Shown here in pieces: positions 24,355-33,820 of a stretch of DNA of 64,000 bases. A program made the position numbers and the translations under genes. The notes under the pieces are model-generated. The model searched no databases. It saw only the letters and a program-made list of their open reading frames with translations, and had not been told where the DNA came from. The DNA is taken from contig NZ_CAMIIE010000003.1 of assembly GCF_946222605.1 (NCBI RefSeq), positions 40,962 to 104,961 on the forward strand, given 5' to 3'. The stretch is from an uncultured Acidocella sp. GTDB lineage: Bacteria > Pseudomonadota > Alphaproteobacteria > Acetobacterales > Acetobacteraceae. Every line of letters starts with the position of its first letter. The first letter of the stretch is position 1.

Positions 24355-27116
24355 TGGTGGCGACAATCTCCGCCCTGACCAGCGCCGGGCAGGCCGCCGG
24401 CTATTATGAGGCCGATGACTACTATGCCGAAGGGGGCCTCGCCCCCTCGGAATGGCTTGGACACGGCGCGCGGGCCTTGAACCTGACCGGGGCCGTTAAC
24501 CACGAACAATTCGCCCGTCTGCTGGAGGGCCATTTCGCCGGGCAAAGCCTGGGCACGATGCGCGACGGCGAATGGGAGCACCGGCCCGGTTGGGACGTAA
24601 CGTTCAGCGCGCCCAAATCCGTGTCGATCATGGCCGAGGTGGCGGGTGACCGCCGCCTCATCACCGCGCATGAACGGGCGGTAAAAACCGCGCTGGGATT
24701 GGCCGAGCAGCATTTTACCGCCACCCGTATCCGGGAGGATGGCTCTGTCCGGCGGGAGGCGACCGGCAATTTGGTCATTGCCTCTTTCCGGCACGGCACC
24801 AGCCGAGCACTCGACCCGCAGCTTCATACGCATAGTGTCATCCTGAACATGACCAAGGACAAAGTCGGGCAATGGCGCAGCCTGGAGCCGCGTGCCTTTT
24901 ATCAGATGCAAAAGCAGATGGGCGCCATCTATCGGCAGGAGCTGGCTGCCGGGGTGCAACGCCTTGGCTACGCAATCGAGCGCGGCAAGGACTCCACCTT
25001 CGAGATCGCCGGTATTGGCGAAGAAGCCCTGAAGGCGTTCAGCCAGCGCAGTGCGGCGATTGAGGCCCGGCTGGCCGAGCGGGGCAAAAACCGGGAACAA
25101 GCCAGTGCCGCCGAGAAGCAGATTGCGGCGCTGGATACCCGGCTGGCCAAAGAGGCTGTCCCCCATAGCGAGCTGATTGGCGCATGGCGTGAGGCCGCCG
25201 ATGCAGCCGGGTGGGATGAGCAGGCACGGCGGGGTTTGGTTGCCCAGGCCGAGGCGCGGGGAAATGCCGCCCTTAGCGTTGACCAGGAGTTTATCCGCGA
25301 GCTGGGAGCTGACCGCGCTGTGGCGCAGGGGGCGGCGATGCTGGGCGAGCGGCAATCCGTATTCTCCACCACGGCGCTGCATGAGGCGGCGGGGCGGTTT
25401 GGCATGGGCCGCGTTGGGCATGATGACATTGCCGCCGCCATTGCCCGTGCCGAGAAGGTTGGCGCGCTGGAAACGCGCGAATGCCTTGACCGGCGCGGCG
25501 TGGCCTTTGAGGGCTTCACCACCGCCGTTAACATCGCCAACGAGACTAAGATGCTGCGGCTGGAGGAACAGGCCCGCAAGCAGGTGGAACCGATCTTGTC
25601 CCCCATCGCCGCCGCCCGCGCGATTGCCGAAGCGGAGCGGCGCAGCACTCAGCACGGCCACGGCTGGACCGATGAGCAGCGCGCGGCCACGGCGCAAATT
25701 CTCGGCAGCCGTGATCGCGTCATTGGTTTGCAGGGGGCGGCGGGCACCGCCAAGACCTCCACCGTATTGGCAACCATCGCACGCGAGGCCGAGGCCCGGA
25801 GCATTCAGGTGACGGCGCTCGCCCCCACGGCATCGGCGGCGCAGGTTTTGGGTGAAGCGCTGAATAGCCGCGCCGACACGCTGGCCCGGCATTTATTGGC
25901 GCCGGGCCGCCCCACGGTGAAAGAACGGCTTTGGATCGTGGATGAGGCATCGCTGATCTCAACCGCCGATGCCTCCAAGCTGCTGGGGTTGGCCGAATCT
26001 CACCGGGCGCGGGTGCTGCTGGTGGGTGACACGGCGCAACTTGGCTCCGTTGAGGCAGGCGCTGCCTTCACCCAGCTACAGGGTGCTGGCATGGAAACCG
26101 CCCGCCTCACCCAAATCCTGCGCCAGACCAACGAGCACGCCAAGGCAGCGGTGGAGGCCAGCTTAGCTGGTGATGCCAAGAAGGCCCTGGCCGCCCTGGA
26201 CACGGGCGGTGGGCGCATCATCGAGCAAGGCACCCGCGAGGCCCGCTTTGCCCAGATCGCCCGGGATTATGCGAGGTTGGACACCAAAGAGAGGCGCAAG
26301 GCGCTGGTGATCGAGCCATCCCGTGAGGGACGCGACGCGCTGACCAAGGAGATTCGCCATGCACTTGCCGAGCGTGGCCAGCTTCACGGCCCGGCGATGA
26401 CCGCGCCAAGGCTTGTGTCGAAAGATATGACTCGCGCCGAGGCCAAGGATGCGCACAGCTATGCCATCGGCGACATGATCCGCTTTACCAAGGATTATGC
26501 CGATAAGGGTGTATCAAAGGCGCAGGCCTACCGGGTGACCGGCATCGACACCGGTAAGGCGGCAATCTTGCTGGCCGATCAGACCGGCAGGACGATCGAC
26601 TGGCGGCTGCGGCAATGGGGGGCGGTGCAGTCTCAGGCCTTCACCGCCGAGACGATCGAGCTGCGGGCAGGAGATAAGGTTCAGTTCACCCGCAATGACC
26701 GTACCCTGGGGCGGGTTAACGGCCAGCAAGCCGAGATTACCGCCATTGATCCCAGCACGCGCAGCGCCACGGTCCGGCTGGCCAGGGGCAAGGTTGAGAC
26801 GCTGATGCTCGATGACACGTGCAACCAGCATATTGCGCATAGCTATGTGGCAACGGCCTTCGCGGCCCAGGGGCGCAGCGCCGAGTGCACCTTCATCCAC
26901 GCCGAAAGCGCTGCCACGCATCTGATCGACCAGAAAAGCTTCTACGTGGGGCTGTCGCGCGCCAAGGAAACCAGCGCTATCTATACGGATAACCGTGCCA
27001 AGCTGGTCGCCGCCATCCAGGAGCGCAGTGGCGCGAAGCAGACAGCGCTTATACCCAATTCCAGTGCCGCCATGGTAAAAAGCGCGGCGATAGCATTCAA
27101 GGGCTTGACCCCGTAA
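24354..27116 (+). CDS. MobF-family conjugative relaxase-helicase (TrwC/TraA type)
   Basis: A 920-residue protein with an N-terminal relaxase domain and a C-terminal helicase. The N-terminus has the tyrosine cluster AGYYEADDYYAEGG, then WDVTFSAPKSVSIMAEVAGD and the metal-binding His motif LDPQLHTHSVILNMTKD. The helicase has Walker A LQGAAGTAKTSTVLATI, the LWIVDEASLISTADA box and a C-terminal SYVATAFAAQGRSAECTFIH motif. It would nick the transferred strand at oriT and unwind it. ATG 24354 overlaps the coupling-protein stop (TGATG); a GTG one codon earlier is possible. Confidence 0.93.
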   Translation: MVATISALTSAGQAAGYYEADDYYAEGGLAPSEWLGHGARALNLTGAVNHEQFARLLEGHFAGQSLGTMRDGEWEHRPGWDVTFSAPKSVSIMAEVAGDRRLITAHERAVKTALGLAEQHFTATRIREDGSVRREATGNLVIASFRHGTSRALDPQLHTHSVILNMTKDKVGQWRSLEPRAFYQMQKQMGAIYRQELAAGVQRLGYAIERGKDSTFEIAGIGEEALKAFSQRSAAIEARLAERGKNREQASAAEKQIAALDTRLAKEAVPHSELIGAWREAADAAGWDEQARRGLVAQAEARGNAALSVDQEFIRELGADRAVAQGAAMLGERQSVFSTTALHEAAGRFGMGRVGHDDIAAAIARAEKVGALETRECLDRRGVAFEGFTTAVNIANETKMLRLEEQARKQVEPILSPIAAARAIAEAERRSTQHGHGWTDEQRAATAQILGSRDRVIGLQGAAGTAKTSTVLATIAREAEARSIQVTALAPTASAAQVLGEALNSRADTLARHLLAPGRPTVKERLWIVDEASLISTADASKLLGLAESHRARVLLVGDTAQLGSVEAGAAFTQLQGAGMETARLTQILRQTNEHAKAAVEASLAGDAKKALAALDTGGGRIIEQGTREARFAQIARDYARLDTKERRKALVIEPSREGRDALTKEIRHALAERGQLHGPAMTAPRLVSKDMTRAEAKDAHSYAIGDMIRFTKDYADKGVSKAQAYRVTGIDTGKAAILLADQTGRTIDWRLRQWGAVQSQAFTAETIELRAGDKVQFTRNDRTLGRVNGQQAEITAIDPSTRSATVRLARGKVETLMLDDTCNQHIAHSYVATAFAAQGRSAECTFIHAESAATHLIDQKSFYVGLSRAKETSAIYTDNRAKLVAAIQERSGAKQTALIPNSSAAMVKSAAIAFKGLTP

Positions 27117-27328
27117 CAGCCGCCCCCCTGCTGTATGGGTAGTGACACCACGCATCTTGGGAGGTTCGGGCGCATTTTCTGCCCGATTCATGACCCAGAG
27201 TGGTGGCTGGAGATCGCCAACAATGCGGCAGCCACAAGGGACGGGGCACGAGCAAGAATAGAAATTGTATATTTTCGGTTGAATTTACAAAAAGAACCCC
27301 TTATAGAGCGCCTCAGAGGGGCATCTTC

Positions 27329-27943
27329 ATGGCGATTTTGAGTAAAGATCAAGCGCGGGGCATTCTACAGCCATATCACGGCTTGATTTGGAACGTGATC
27401 CAGGAAGCTTGGGCTGAATGGCGTTCTGTTCATGCGCTCCGTGTGGCAGCAGAGCTGCCGCCCCTGCTTTATCAGCGCACGGTCTCAAATTACGTATTTG
27501 ATGCTATCGCTCGTCGTGCGATTCCGCTTTTTAAGCATCAAGAGCGGGTTAGTGTTTCGATAGAAGCACAAACTTTTAAAATCTTTTTTGGCGGTCAGTT
27601 GTTGGCGCGGTTCAAAAAGGGCGGCGATGACAAGCTTGGCAACAATATTCCGACGCAGGCAGCCATGGCATTTATGGAGGCTGATGGAGTTTTGCCCGGA
27701 ATGCCGCCGGAAACTGCCAAAGTAGAGTTTATTTGGCTTCCCAACGAAATTTGGACGCAAGTCGATAGCGTGTTGGTAGTTGCCCGCGATGGTGACGTAC
27801 TTATTTGGGAATACGAGATAGCGCGTCCTTCTGAAGGCACTATGCCGCTTCCGTTTCCGACGCGCCCAGATTCGCCTCCACCCGATGGTGGGGACCTCAT
27901 CAAACCCAAGGAGATTCCCGCCGCAAAATCTAAAGGCAATTAA
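27329..27943 (+). CDS. Hypothetical partner of the HTH-ImmA protein
   Basis: A 204-residue protein starting at ATG 27329, preceded by AGAGGGG. I recognise no family. The first 60 residues look helical (ILQPYHGLIWNVIQEAWAEW), the middle has beta-rich segments (VSVSIEAQTFKIFFGGQLLARF, then VEFIWLPNEIWTQVDSVLVV, quoted in part), and the tail is Pro-rich and disordered. It ends two bases before the HTH-ImmA gene, which argues for one transcript and a shared function, for example toxin, substrate or sensor. The 212-base stretch before it (27117-27328) shows no gene. Composition is AT-rich. Confidence 0.7.
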   Translation: MAILSKDQARGILQPYHGLIWNVIQEAWAEWRSVHALRVAAELPPLLYQRTVSNYVFDAIARRAIPLFKHQERVSVSIEAQTFKIFFGGQLLARFKKGGDDKLGNNIPTQAAMAFMEADGVLPGMPPETAKVEFIWLPNEIWTQVDSVLVVARDGDVLIWEYEIARPSEGTMPLPFPTRPDSPPPDGGDLIKPKEIPAAKSKGN

Positions 27944-27945
27944 GA

Positions 27946-29025
27946 ATGTCCGATGCAGGAGAAATGCTGCGCTTGGCGCGGCAGCGTAAAGGATTCACCC
28001 AAAAGGAAGCCGCTGCAAAGCTCGGGCTGGCGCAGCCTGTTCTTTCGCGTTTTGAGAATGGCGTTGCTTTTGCAGAAGAGGAGTTTCTGAAAAAGGCTTC
28101 CGAAGTATACGATTTGCCTCGTGCCTTTTTTGATGTCCGCGCGCCTGTGTATGGTCCTGCTGTCAGCGTTCATCCAATGGCGCGCGCTAAGGCTGATGTT
28201 ACGGCACGTGACCTAGATATGGTGACCGCGGAACTGAATATACGTGTCATGCATATGCGTCGATTTTTAGAAGCTGTCGACTTTGAGCCGAAGATACATT
28301 TGCCTCAATTTGACATTGAGCAGTTTGATTCCGCAGAGCAGATCGCGGCCAAGGTCCGGGCATACTGGGCTATTCCTGAGGGACCAATAAAAAACCTAAC
28401 CGCCTTAGTGGAGTCTGCTGGTGTTGTCGTTGGAACATCATATTTTGGAGGCGCTTCCGTTAGCGGCATGACGTTCCGGGTTCCAGGACAACCCCCACTA
28501 ATTCTTTTGAATGAACAGCATCCGGCGGACCGGATGCGCTTCACTTTGGCCCATGAACTTGGACATTTAATAATGCACCGGTTCCCTACTGCGACCATGG
28601 AGGATGAGGCAAATGATTTTGCCTCTTCGTTTCTTATGCCTGCTCGGGATATTGGAATGGCTTTCGATAGCAGAAGGATTACTTTGGAGCTCTTGGCATC
28701 GCTAAAGCCAGAATGGAAAGTCGCGATGCAGGCTCTTTTAATGCGCGCAAAATCTCTTGGTTATGTAGATCATAACCAAAATCGCTATCTATGGCAGCAA
28801 ATTAGCACGCGGGGGTGGCGTTTGCGTGAACCGCCTGAGTTGGACTTTGAGAAAGAAACACCGAAAGTCTTAAAAGATATTGTAAAAACTCATATCAATG
28901 CTCTGGGTTATTCAATCTCTGATCTTTGCGCGCTTGTCCCAATACACGAGCGGGAGTTCATAAGCATGTATGGTCCGGTCGATGATAAAGGCCCCACCCG
29001 CCCTCGCTTTCGTGTCGTGTCTTGA
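27946..29025 (+). CDS. XRE-type HTH with ImmA/IrrE metallopeptidase domain
   Basis: A 359-residue fusion. Residues about 5-60 form an XRE helix-turn-helix (LARQRKGFTQKEAAAKLGLA followed by QPVLSRFENG). Residues about 150-260 are an ImmA/IrrE (DUF955) zinc peptidase domain with the motif FTLAHELGHLIMH and a downstream Glu in EDEANDFASSFLMP. Such proteins regulate mobile elements or serve as antitoxin-like or stress-response regulators, cleaving or repressing a partner. The upstream 204-aa protein is the obvious candidate partner. The C-terminal 100 residues contain a winged-helix-like segment. Confidence 0.88.
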   Translation: MSDAGEMLRLARQRKGFTQKEAAAKLGLAQPVLSRFENGVAFAEEEFLKKASEVYDLPRAFFDVRAPVYGPAVSVHPMARAKADVTARDLDMVTAELNIRVMHMRRFLEAVDFEPKIHLPQFDIEQFDSAEQIAAKVRAYWAIPEGPIKNLTALVESAGVVVGTSYFGGASVSGMTFRVPGQPPLILLNEQHPADRMRFTLAHELGHLIMHRFPTATMEDEANDFASSFLMPARDIGMAFDSRRITLELLASLKPEWKVAMQALLMRAKSLGYVDHNQNRYLWQQISTRGWRLREPPELDFEKETPKVLKDIVKTHINALGYSISDLCALVPIHEREFISMYGPVDDKGPTRPRFRVVS

Positions 29026-29140
29026 TTGAAAATTTTGCTTATGAATTGCTTCATTAGCTCGTCCTCCAGGCATTCAATTTCAGCGCGGGCTCATGAAAAC
29101 TTGGGGTGTTGGAAAGGATCAAGGGAAATTCGTTCAGACC

Positions 29141-29722
29141 TCAATCTTTCAAAAATTTTGGTAATGCGAAGTTCTTCTGGTCAGAACAAAATTTTTGCAG
29201 GTTCTTTCGTAGTATAACAGTTGCCCAATTTGGCGGTTGACCTTGCGTTGCCAGAGGATCGGGTTGGCCAGGTTGCAGATGTGGCGTATGGGCATCGAGC
29301 TGTTTCGTACGGATTGCTTGATAAAGAAGCTGGTAATACACGCCAGCATTGCCCGGCATGAAGGCCGGGTTGTCCGTGGGATGTACGCCCGCCATTAGGC
29401 ACGCGGCATGACCCAAGCTGTACCTATCGAGGCGTGCCCATAATTCATAGTCTGGCCGCTTGAGAGAAGATATTTCATTTGTGCCAATGATAAAGGCGGG
29501 TAGTTTGTAAAGATATAAAACTGCTACGAATACCGGCAGGCTGGCCATCACGGCGAGGGAGGTTGGAACGCCCTGTATGTGTGCCCATAACCATCCGAGG
29601 GCCGACAAAAGTAGGGCCAGCAAAGGGCCTTGCCAGCCAAGCAAACTGAGTAATTTCCAGATGGTGCTCCCCCAAGAAAGCAGAACTTTCAGTTGTGAAA
29701 TGAACCCCTTCATTCTTTCCAC
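29141..29722 (-). CDS. Small membrane protein downstream of the restriction-methylase gene
   Basis: A 193-residue protein with hydrophobic helices at about 15-50 (LLSLLGWQGPLLALLLSALG) and 55-75 (SLAVMASLPVFVAVLYLYKL), then a soluble C-terminal domain (PDYELWARLDRYSLGHAACL, AGVYYQLLYQAIRTKQLD). I do not recognise the family. GTG 29722 is the start given; ATG 29713 is an alternative. It lies three bases after the restriction-methylase stop and is probably co-transcribed with it. A defence accessory function is conceivable but unsupported by motif. Confidence 0.6.
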   Translation of the reverse strand: MERMKGFISQLKVLLSWGSTIWKLLSLLGWQGPLLALLLSALGWLWAHIQGVPTSLAVMASLPVFVAVLYLYKLPAFIIGTNEISSLKRPDYELWARLDRYSLGHAACLMAGVHPTDNPAFMPGNAGVYYQLLYQAIRTKQLDAHTPHLQPGQPDPLATQGQPPNWATVILRKNLQKFCSDQKNFALPKFLKD

Positions 29723-29725
29723 ACT

Positions 29726-32700
29726 TTACAAATCGATATCGGCATCAGGGTCACCCGCTGCCAGGGCGCTCATGTAGGCCAGACATAGCTCGCGGGAGCG
29801 GTAGCGCCCGTAAATAGCGGTTTCTTCGCGCTCGACGATGGGGAATGTCGAATAGATGTAACGCACGTCGTCGCGCTCGGTGATGCCATAAAGGTGGAAA
29901 TAGATCGCATCCAGCTTGGCGCGGAGTTTTAGACGGCGATCTTCATCCCACGAGAAAGGTGGTTTCACATTGCCGGATTGATCGACATATCCCATATCGC
30001 GGGCGAAGGGGGCCATGTCATGCGCCGTATAGGTTAATTCCAACACGGCCTCACGGATGATTTTTTCGGCGGTTTTTTTGCCAAAACGGGTCTTTTCGTA
30101 GAGGTCCGGCGGCACGACGGGGAGTTGTTCCACGATAAACCAATTCAAATGTTGCCCTTGAATTTTTTGTCGTGCGACAAAATCAAAAATAATAGCGTTC
30201 ATGTTCGCCAGCATCGTTGCGATAGAATCCGCCGATAACTTGCTCTCCGGTTCATCACTCAACACCAAAGGTAATGTGTTGCCTACGCCCGTTCCAGGAA
30301 TGACCGCTGCAATCATAGACCGCATGTTTGTCGGCGCGGTCACGTCTTTGAAGCCAAGAAGATAATCGAGATTCATAATTGGGTCGCCAGCCCGGTTGAT
30401 CCAAAACTGCGGGTCAGGCAGCCAGTCCGGGCTTTCATGCTGGGCCAGTGTCGCTGGCTGCGGTTGGGCTGGGCGGTGCTGGTTATCCGGGTTCACCACC
30501 ACATTCGCGGCCCGGTGGTCGTATGCCTGCACCATCTTGCCTTCATAAAGCGGCACCCACTCCCCCGCCTTGCTGCGGAAGTGGTTGCCGCCGGTAGGGT
30601 ACGCCCCCTCCTGTTCTTCCAGCTCATGGCGGGTGCGGAACAGATTGGAGTCGTTGGTCATATCCAACATGCGGAGATATTTCACCGGCCAAGCTTTCAC
30701 CTCCGTGCCGGATGAGGAATCCACCAGCACCGGCAGGCGGCCATAAATCGCCGTTGTCAGCGCCGCATCCCGCCGCGTGCGGAATATCGGCGCGGTGCCG
30801 GTGTTGGGGTTGACCGATGCAAAATCCCCCGCCGAAAGCGGAAAACACCGCTCCGGGTCGTTCAGTTCAGAAACATCCTGAAGGAAAAACGCGCAAAGCG
30901 TATCAGACTTAACCGGCGAAGGACTGGCGATCATCGCGCAGAATTTGAAGCGGCTATCCACATCCGGGAAAAAGGGTTGAGCGTTGAACCGCGTTCTACG
31001 GTTCTCAAAATCATACAGCGCCTTCAACCGTCCGCCAGTCGCCACGCTTTTGAAGAACGGCGCCGCCGTCTTGTCCGAGGCGATGCCCGAAGGTGTTAAA
31101 AGCCCGACCATGCCGGTTGGCTTCACCAGCGTCATCGCCCGTTCCACGAACAGCGAATAAATATTCACATCGCCACCGGAGAGCAGCGGATAGTCCCCGC
31201 AATTGCGCGCCATCCGCACCGCCGCCTCGGCCCGCTCGTTCGCCTTGGCAAAATCCTTCGCCAATGGGTCTTTGGCTTTTTCAAGGGCTGCAATCATTTT
31301 CGCGCGGTCAGAGGCCCTTTGCGCCAGGGCGATCTCGCGCTTGCGCGCGGCAAACCATTCCACCTGTTGCAGCTTCATGCGGTCCCATGGCGGGTTGCCG
31401 ATCATGGCATCAAACCCGCCGGTCAGGCTCTTGCTCTCCCAGTCAGCCCACACGCCGGGAAAGGCCACCTGCCAGTTGAGGTAGGATTCCTCGGCGATCA
31501 GCCTATTCGCCTGTTCAAAAATCTCCGCGAACCGCTCCGCATCCGCCTTGCCGGTCTTGAGCTTCTTCTTCCCCATGGCGACCAGCACGGGGTCTCCAAA
31601 CTGCCCCATGAAGAACGCCTGCACGGCGATTTTGTCAGCCTTTGATTTAAGGTCCAGCCAGTCCAGCGCATGGATCAGCCAAAGCACCGCGTTCAGCGGC
31701 GCGGTCATCTCCCGCACTTCGTCGAAAACATCTTTGGACCTGTGCGCCTCGGCAATCTCGGCGTCAGTCAACCCTTCGATGATCTGCATGGAGGTGGCGG
31801 CGCGCATGGCGCGGGTCATCGGCTCATATAAAAACAACGGCGCGCCCAGCTTGGTCGCGCGCGCGATCCCGCTGCTCACCCAGGAGCCGAACAGGCTGTC
31901 CCCACAGCGCAAATGATGATCCAGAAAGGAGAGTGGCGCGCCAACGGTGAACGTGTGCAGCCAAAGCGCGACCTTGGCCAGCTCCACCGCCATGATGTTT
32001 TTATCAACGCCATAGATGCAGCGCTTTAGCACCATGCGCCGCACGATATGCCGGTCATCAAGCTGCTCCGGCGCCACGCTCCAGCCCCGCTCCGCTGCAT
32101 TGCGCAGAATCGTGGTGCGGATCGCGGCGATCCGGGCAATCAACGGCGAGATATAGTCGCCGGAGGTAACTTGCGCCGCCGCCTCGGCCATGGCGGTGAT
32201 AACCTGGTCGGCCAGGTAATCGACCAAGCTGACCAGAAAATGCCCCGATCCCATGGCGGGGTCGCATATTTTCAAGGAGAGTAATTGCTCCGCCGGGTCG
32301 TAGGCCGCCAGCGTCATCACCCGCAGGTCCTTGTCCGGCTGGGTGGCCTCAAGTTCCACGAGCTTGGCGGAAAATGCTGTCATGCGTGTTTCAATCAACG
32401 GGTTGATCGTCTCGCGGATGATCAGCCCCACCAGGTCGTCCGGCGTGTAGTAACTGCCGGAGCCTTTACGGGCGAAAACATTGGGCCGGATGACAACACA
32501 GTCCCCTTCGCGGGTGACTTCATGTTCCAGCAGGCGCTCATAAATCGAGCCAAGCTGTTGCACGCTTAAATCTCGGTAATTGATATATTTGCGCCCCTCG
32601 GGCGTGTGCTCGAACGAGAGCGCGTCGATCACCACCGCCATGACAGAGTCGCCCAGGCGGATTTTGGCCAGAAGCGGAGTTTTTTTCGCGTCAAACAACC

Positions 32701-33820
32701 CGCCATTATAGGGCGGCAGGCCAATGGATTTATCGCCTACGTCAATCGCGCGGCAGAGGTCTTCAACGACGGACCAATAGCGCGCCGCCGTGTCGGAAAA
32801 TGTGTCGTGCCGGTCCTTGCGACGGCCAATATCGGCCCGCACCTTCTCACGCAGGCCATATTCCTCGTATCTGGCCTCGCGCACGGGCAGCAGGTCGCGG
32901 TCCTCGGCGTAGAGAATGAACAAAAGCCGGTAGAGGAGAATAAGTGCTGCCTCCCGCACTTCCTGCAAGCTGGCATCGGGCGTGGCGGCGGCAATGGCCT
33001 GGGCAAGTGCCGGAAACACGGTGCCGAATACGAGGTTGGAGAGATTACCGGCAACGCGCTCTTCATAAAACTTACCCTCATCCATCGCGCATTGATGGAA
33101 GGTGCGGGCATCGCTCGGGCTGGGCAGAAAGGCTTCACGGCCAAACACCAGCAGGAAGACCCGCAGCCAGTGCAGACGCTCCGCCTCTGGCAGCGCGAAC
33201 AAGCCGCCCTCATGGCCGGGGATGGCCAGCACGGCGGCCAGGTCCAACTCAAAGAACTGCTCAGAGACCGAACGGGCGCCCTGGTAATATAGACGCCAGC
33301 GGCAGCCGTTGGTGAGAATACCCCAACGGAGCTTGCCCGTGGTGAGGTCTTCGACCCGGCGCAGGTAGCGCAACATCTGGGTGGAAGGTGCGGTTTCCTC
33401 GCCACGCCTACCGGATTGCCGGTCCAGCGGGCGCTGCCAACGCTTAGACTCGACAATGGCGAGGCCCAAGCCGTAGCGCTTGAATTCCTCCGGGAAACTG
33501 TTGGCCTGCGCCTTCGCCGCCGCGTCCTGAAACAGCAACCCGTCCGGCACGTCATCCCGGCCTTTGGCAGCGAGGTTTTGCTGTCGCAGGCTGGCCGTCC
33601 AGCCCAACGTGGCCAAAACGGGCCAGATCAGGTCATCTTCGGTCTGGCTCTCATTCGGATTCTGCGCCACGGGGAAGCCGCTAAAGATATTCCGCAGATT
33701 GGCAGCCAGGATTGCCACGTCCGAATCACTGATGCGCTGCCAGTCGGCCCCGCGCGTGATGGTCTCTTGCAGGAAATCTGTCGAAAACAGGCTTCCCTGA
33801 AATACACTCTCTGTGGCCAC
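29726..33820 (-). CDS. Type IIG-like restriction-modification fusion enzyme
   Basis: A 1364-residue protein combining nuclease-like and N6-adenine methylase regions. Near residues 90-130, DDVPDGLLF and LAIVESKRWQ form a plausible PD-(D/E)xK nuclease site. The methylase has motif X/I elements GSGSYYTPDDLVGLI and ICDPAMGSGHFLVSLVDYL, and motif IV MIGNPPWDRMKLQ, as in Eco57I-type enzymes. The C-terminal 400 residues probably hold target recognition. The GTG start at 33820 has a weak GGGAT site. Length and domain order also resemble PglX-type methylases of BREX, but no other BREX gene is present and the nuclease motif favours a stand-alone type IIG system. Confidence 0.85.
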   Translation of the reverse strand: MATESVFQGSLFSTDFLQETITRGADWQRISDSDVAILAANLRNIFSGFPVAQNPNESQTEDDLIWPVLATLGWTASLRQQNLAAKGRDDVPDGLLFQDAAAKAQANSFPEEFKRYGLGLAIVESKRWQRPLDRQSGRRGEETAPSTQMLRYLRRVEDLTTGKLRWGILTNGCRWRLYYQGARSVSEQFFELDLAAVLAIPGHEGGLFALPEAERLHWLRVFLLVFGREAFLPSPSDARTFHQCAMDEGKFYEERVAGNLSNLVFGTVFPALAQAIAAATPDASLQEVREAALILLYRLLFILYAEDRDLLPVREARYEEYGLREKVRADIGRRKDRHDTFSDTAARYWSVVEDLCRAIDVGDKSIGLPPYNGGLFDAKKTPLLAKIRLGDSVMAVVIDALSFEHTPEGRKYINYRDLSVQQLGSIYERLLEHEVTREGDCVVIRPNVFARKGSGSYYTPDDLVGLIIRETINPLIETRMTAFSAKLVELEATQPDKDLRVMTLAAYDPAEQLLSLKICDPAMGSGHFLVSLVDYLADQVITAMAEAAAQVTSGDYISPLIARIAAIRTTILRNAAERGWSVAPEQLDDRHIVRRMVLKRCIYGVDKNIMAVELAKVALWLHTFTVGAPLSFLDHHLRCGDSLFGSWVSSGIARATKLGAPLFLYEPMTRAMRAATSMQIIEGLTDAEIAEAHRSKDVFDEVREMTAPLNAVLWLIHALDWLDLKSKADKIAVQAFFMGQFGDPVLVAMGKKKLKTGKADAERFAEIFEQANRLIAEESYLNWQVAFPGVWADWESKSLTGGFDAMIGNPPWDRMKLQQVEWFAARKREIALAQRASDRAKMIAALEKAKDPLAKDFAKANERAEAAVRMARNCGDYPLLSGGDVNIYSLFVERAMTLVKPTGMVGLLTPSGIASDKTAAPFFKSVATGGRLKALYDFENRRTRFNAQPFFPDVDSRFKFCAMIASPSPVKSDTLCAFFLQDVSELNDPERCFPLSAGDFASVNPNTGTAPIFRTRRDAALTTAIYGRLPVLVDSSSGTEVKAWPVKYLRMLDMTNDSNLFRTRHELEEQEGAYPTGGNHFRSKAGEWVPLYEGKMVQAYDHRAANVVVNPDNQHRPAQPQPATLAQHESPDWLPDPQFWINRAGDPIMNLDYLLGFKDVTAPTNMRSMIAAVIPGTGVGNTLPLVLSDEPESKLSADSIATMLANMNAIIFDFVARQKIQGQHLNWFIVEQLPVVPPDLYEKTRFGKKTAEKIIREAVLELTYTAHDMAPFARDMGYVDQSGNVKPPFSWDEDRRLKLRAKLDAIYFHLYGITERDDVRYIYSTFPIVEREETAIYGRYRSRELCLAYMSALAAGDPDADIDL

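Noticed and set aside
24243..25892. 549-residue minus-strand frame opposite the relaxase
   Set aside because: No motif, and the relaxase frame has continuous conserved blocks.
29726..33820. BREX system (PglX)
   Set aside because: The large methylase resembles PglX in size, but no brxA, brxB, brxC or pglZ gene is nearby and a nuclease-like motif is present.
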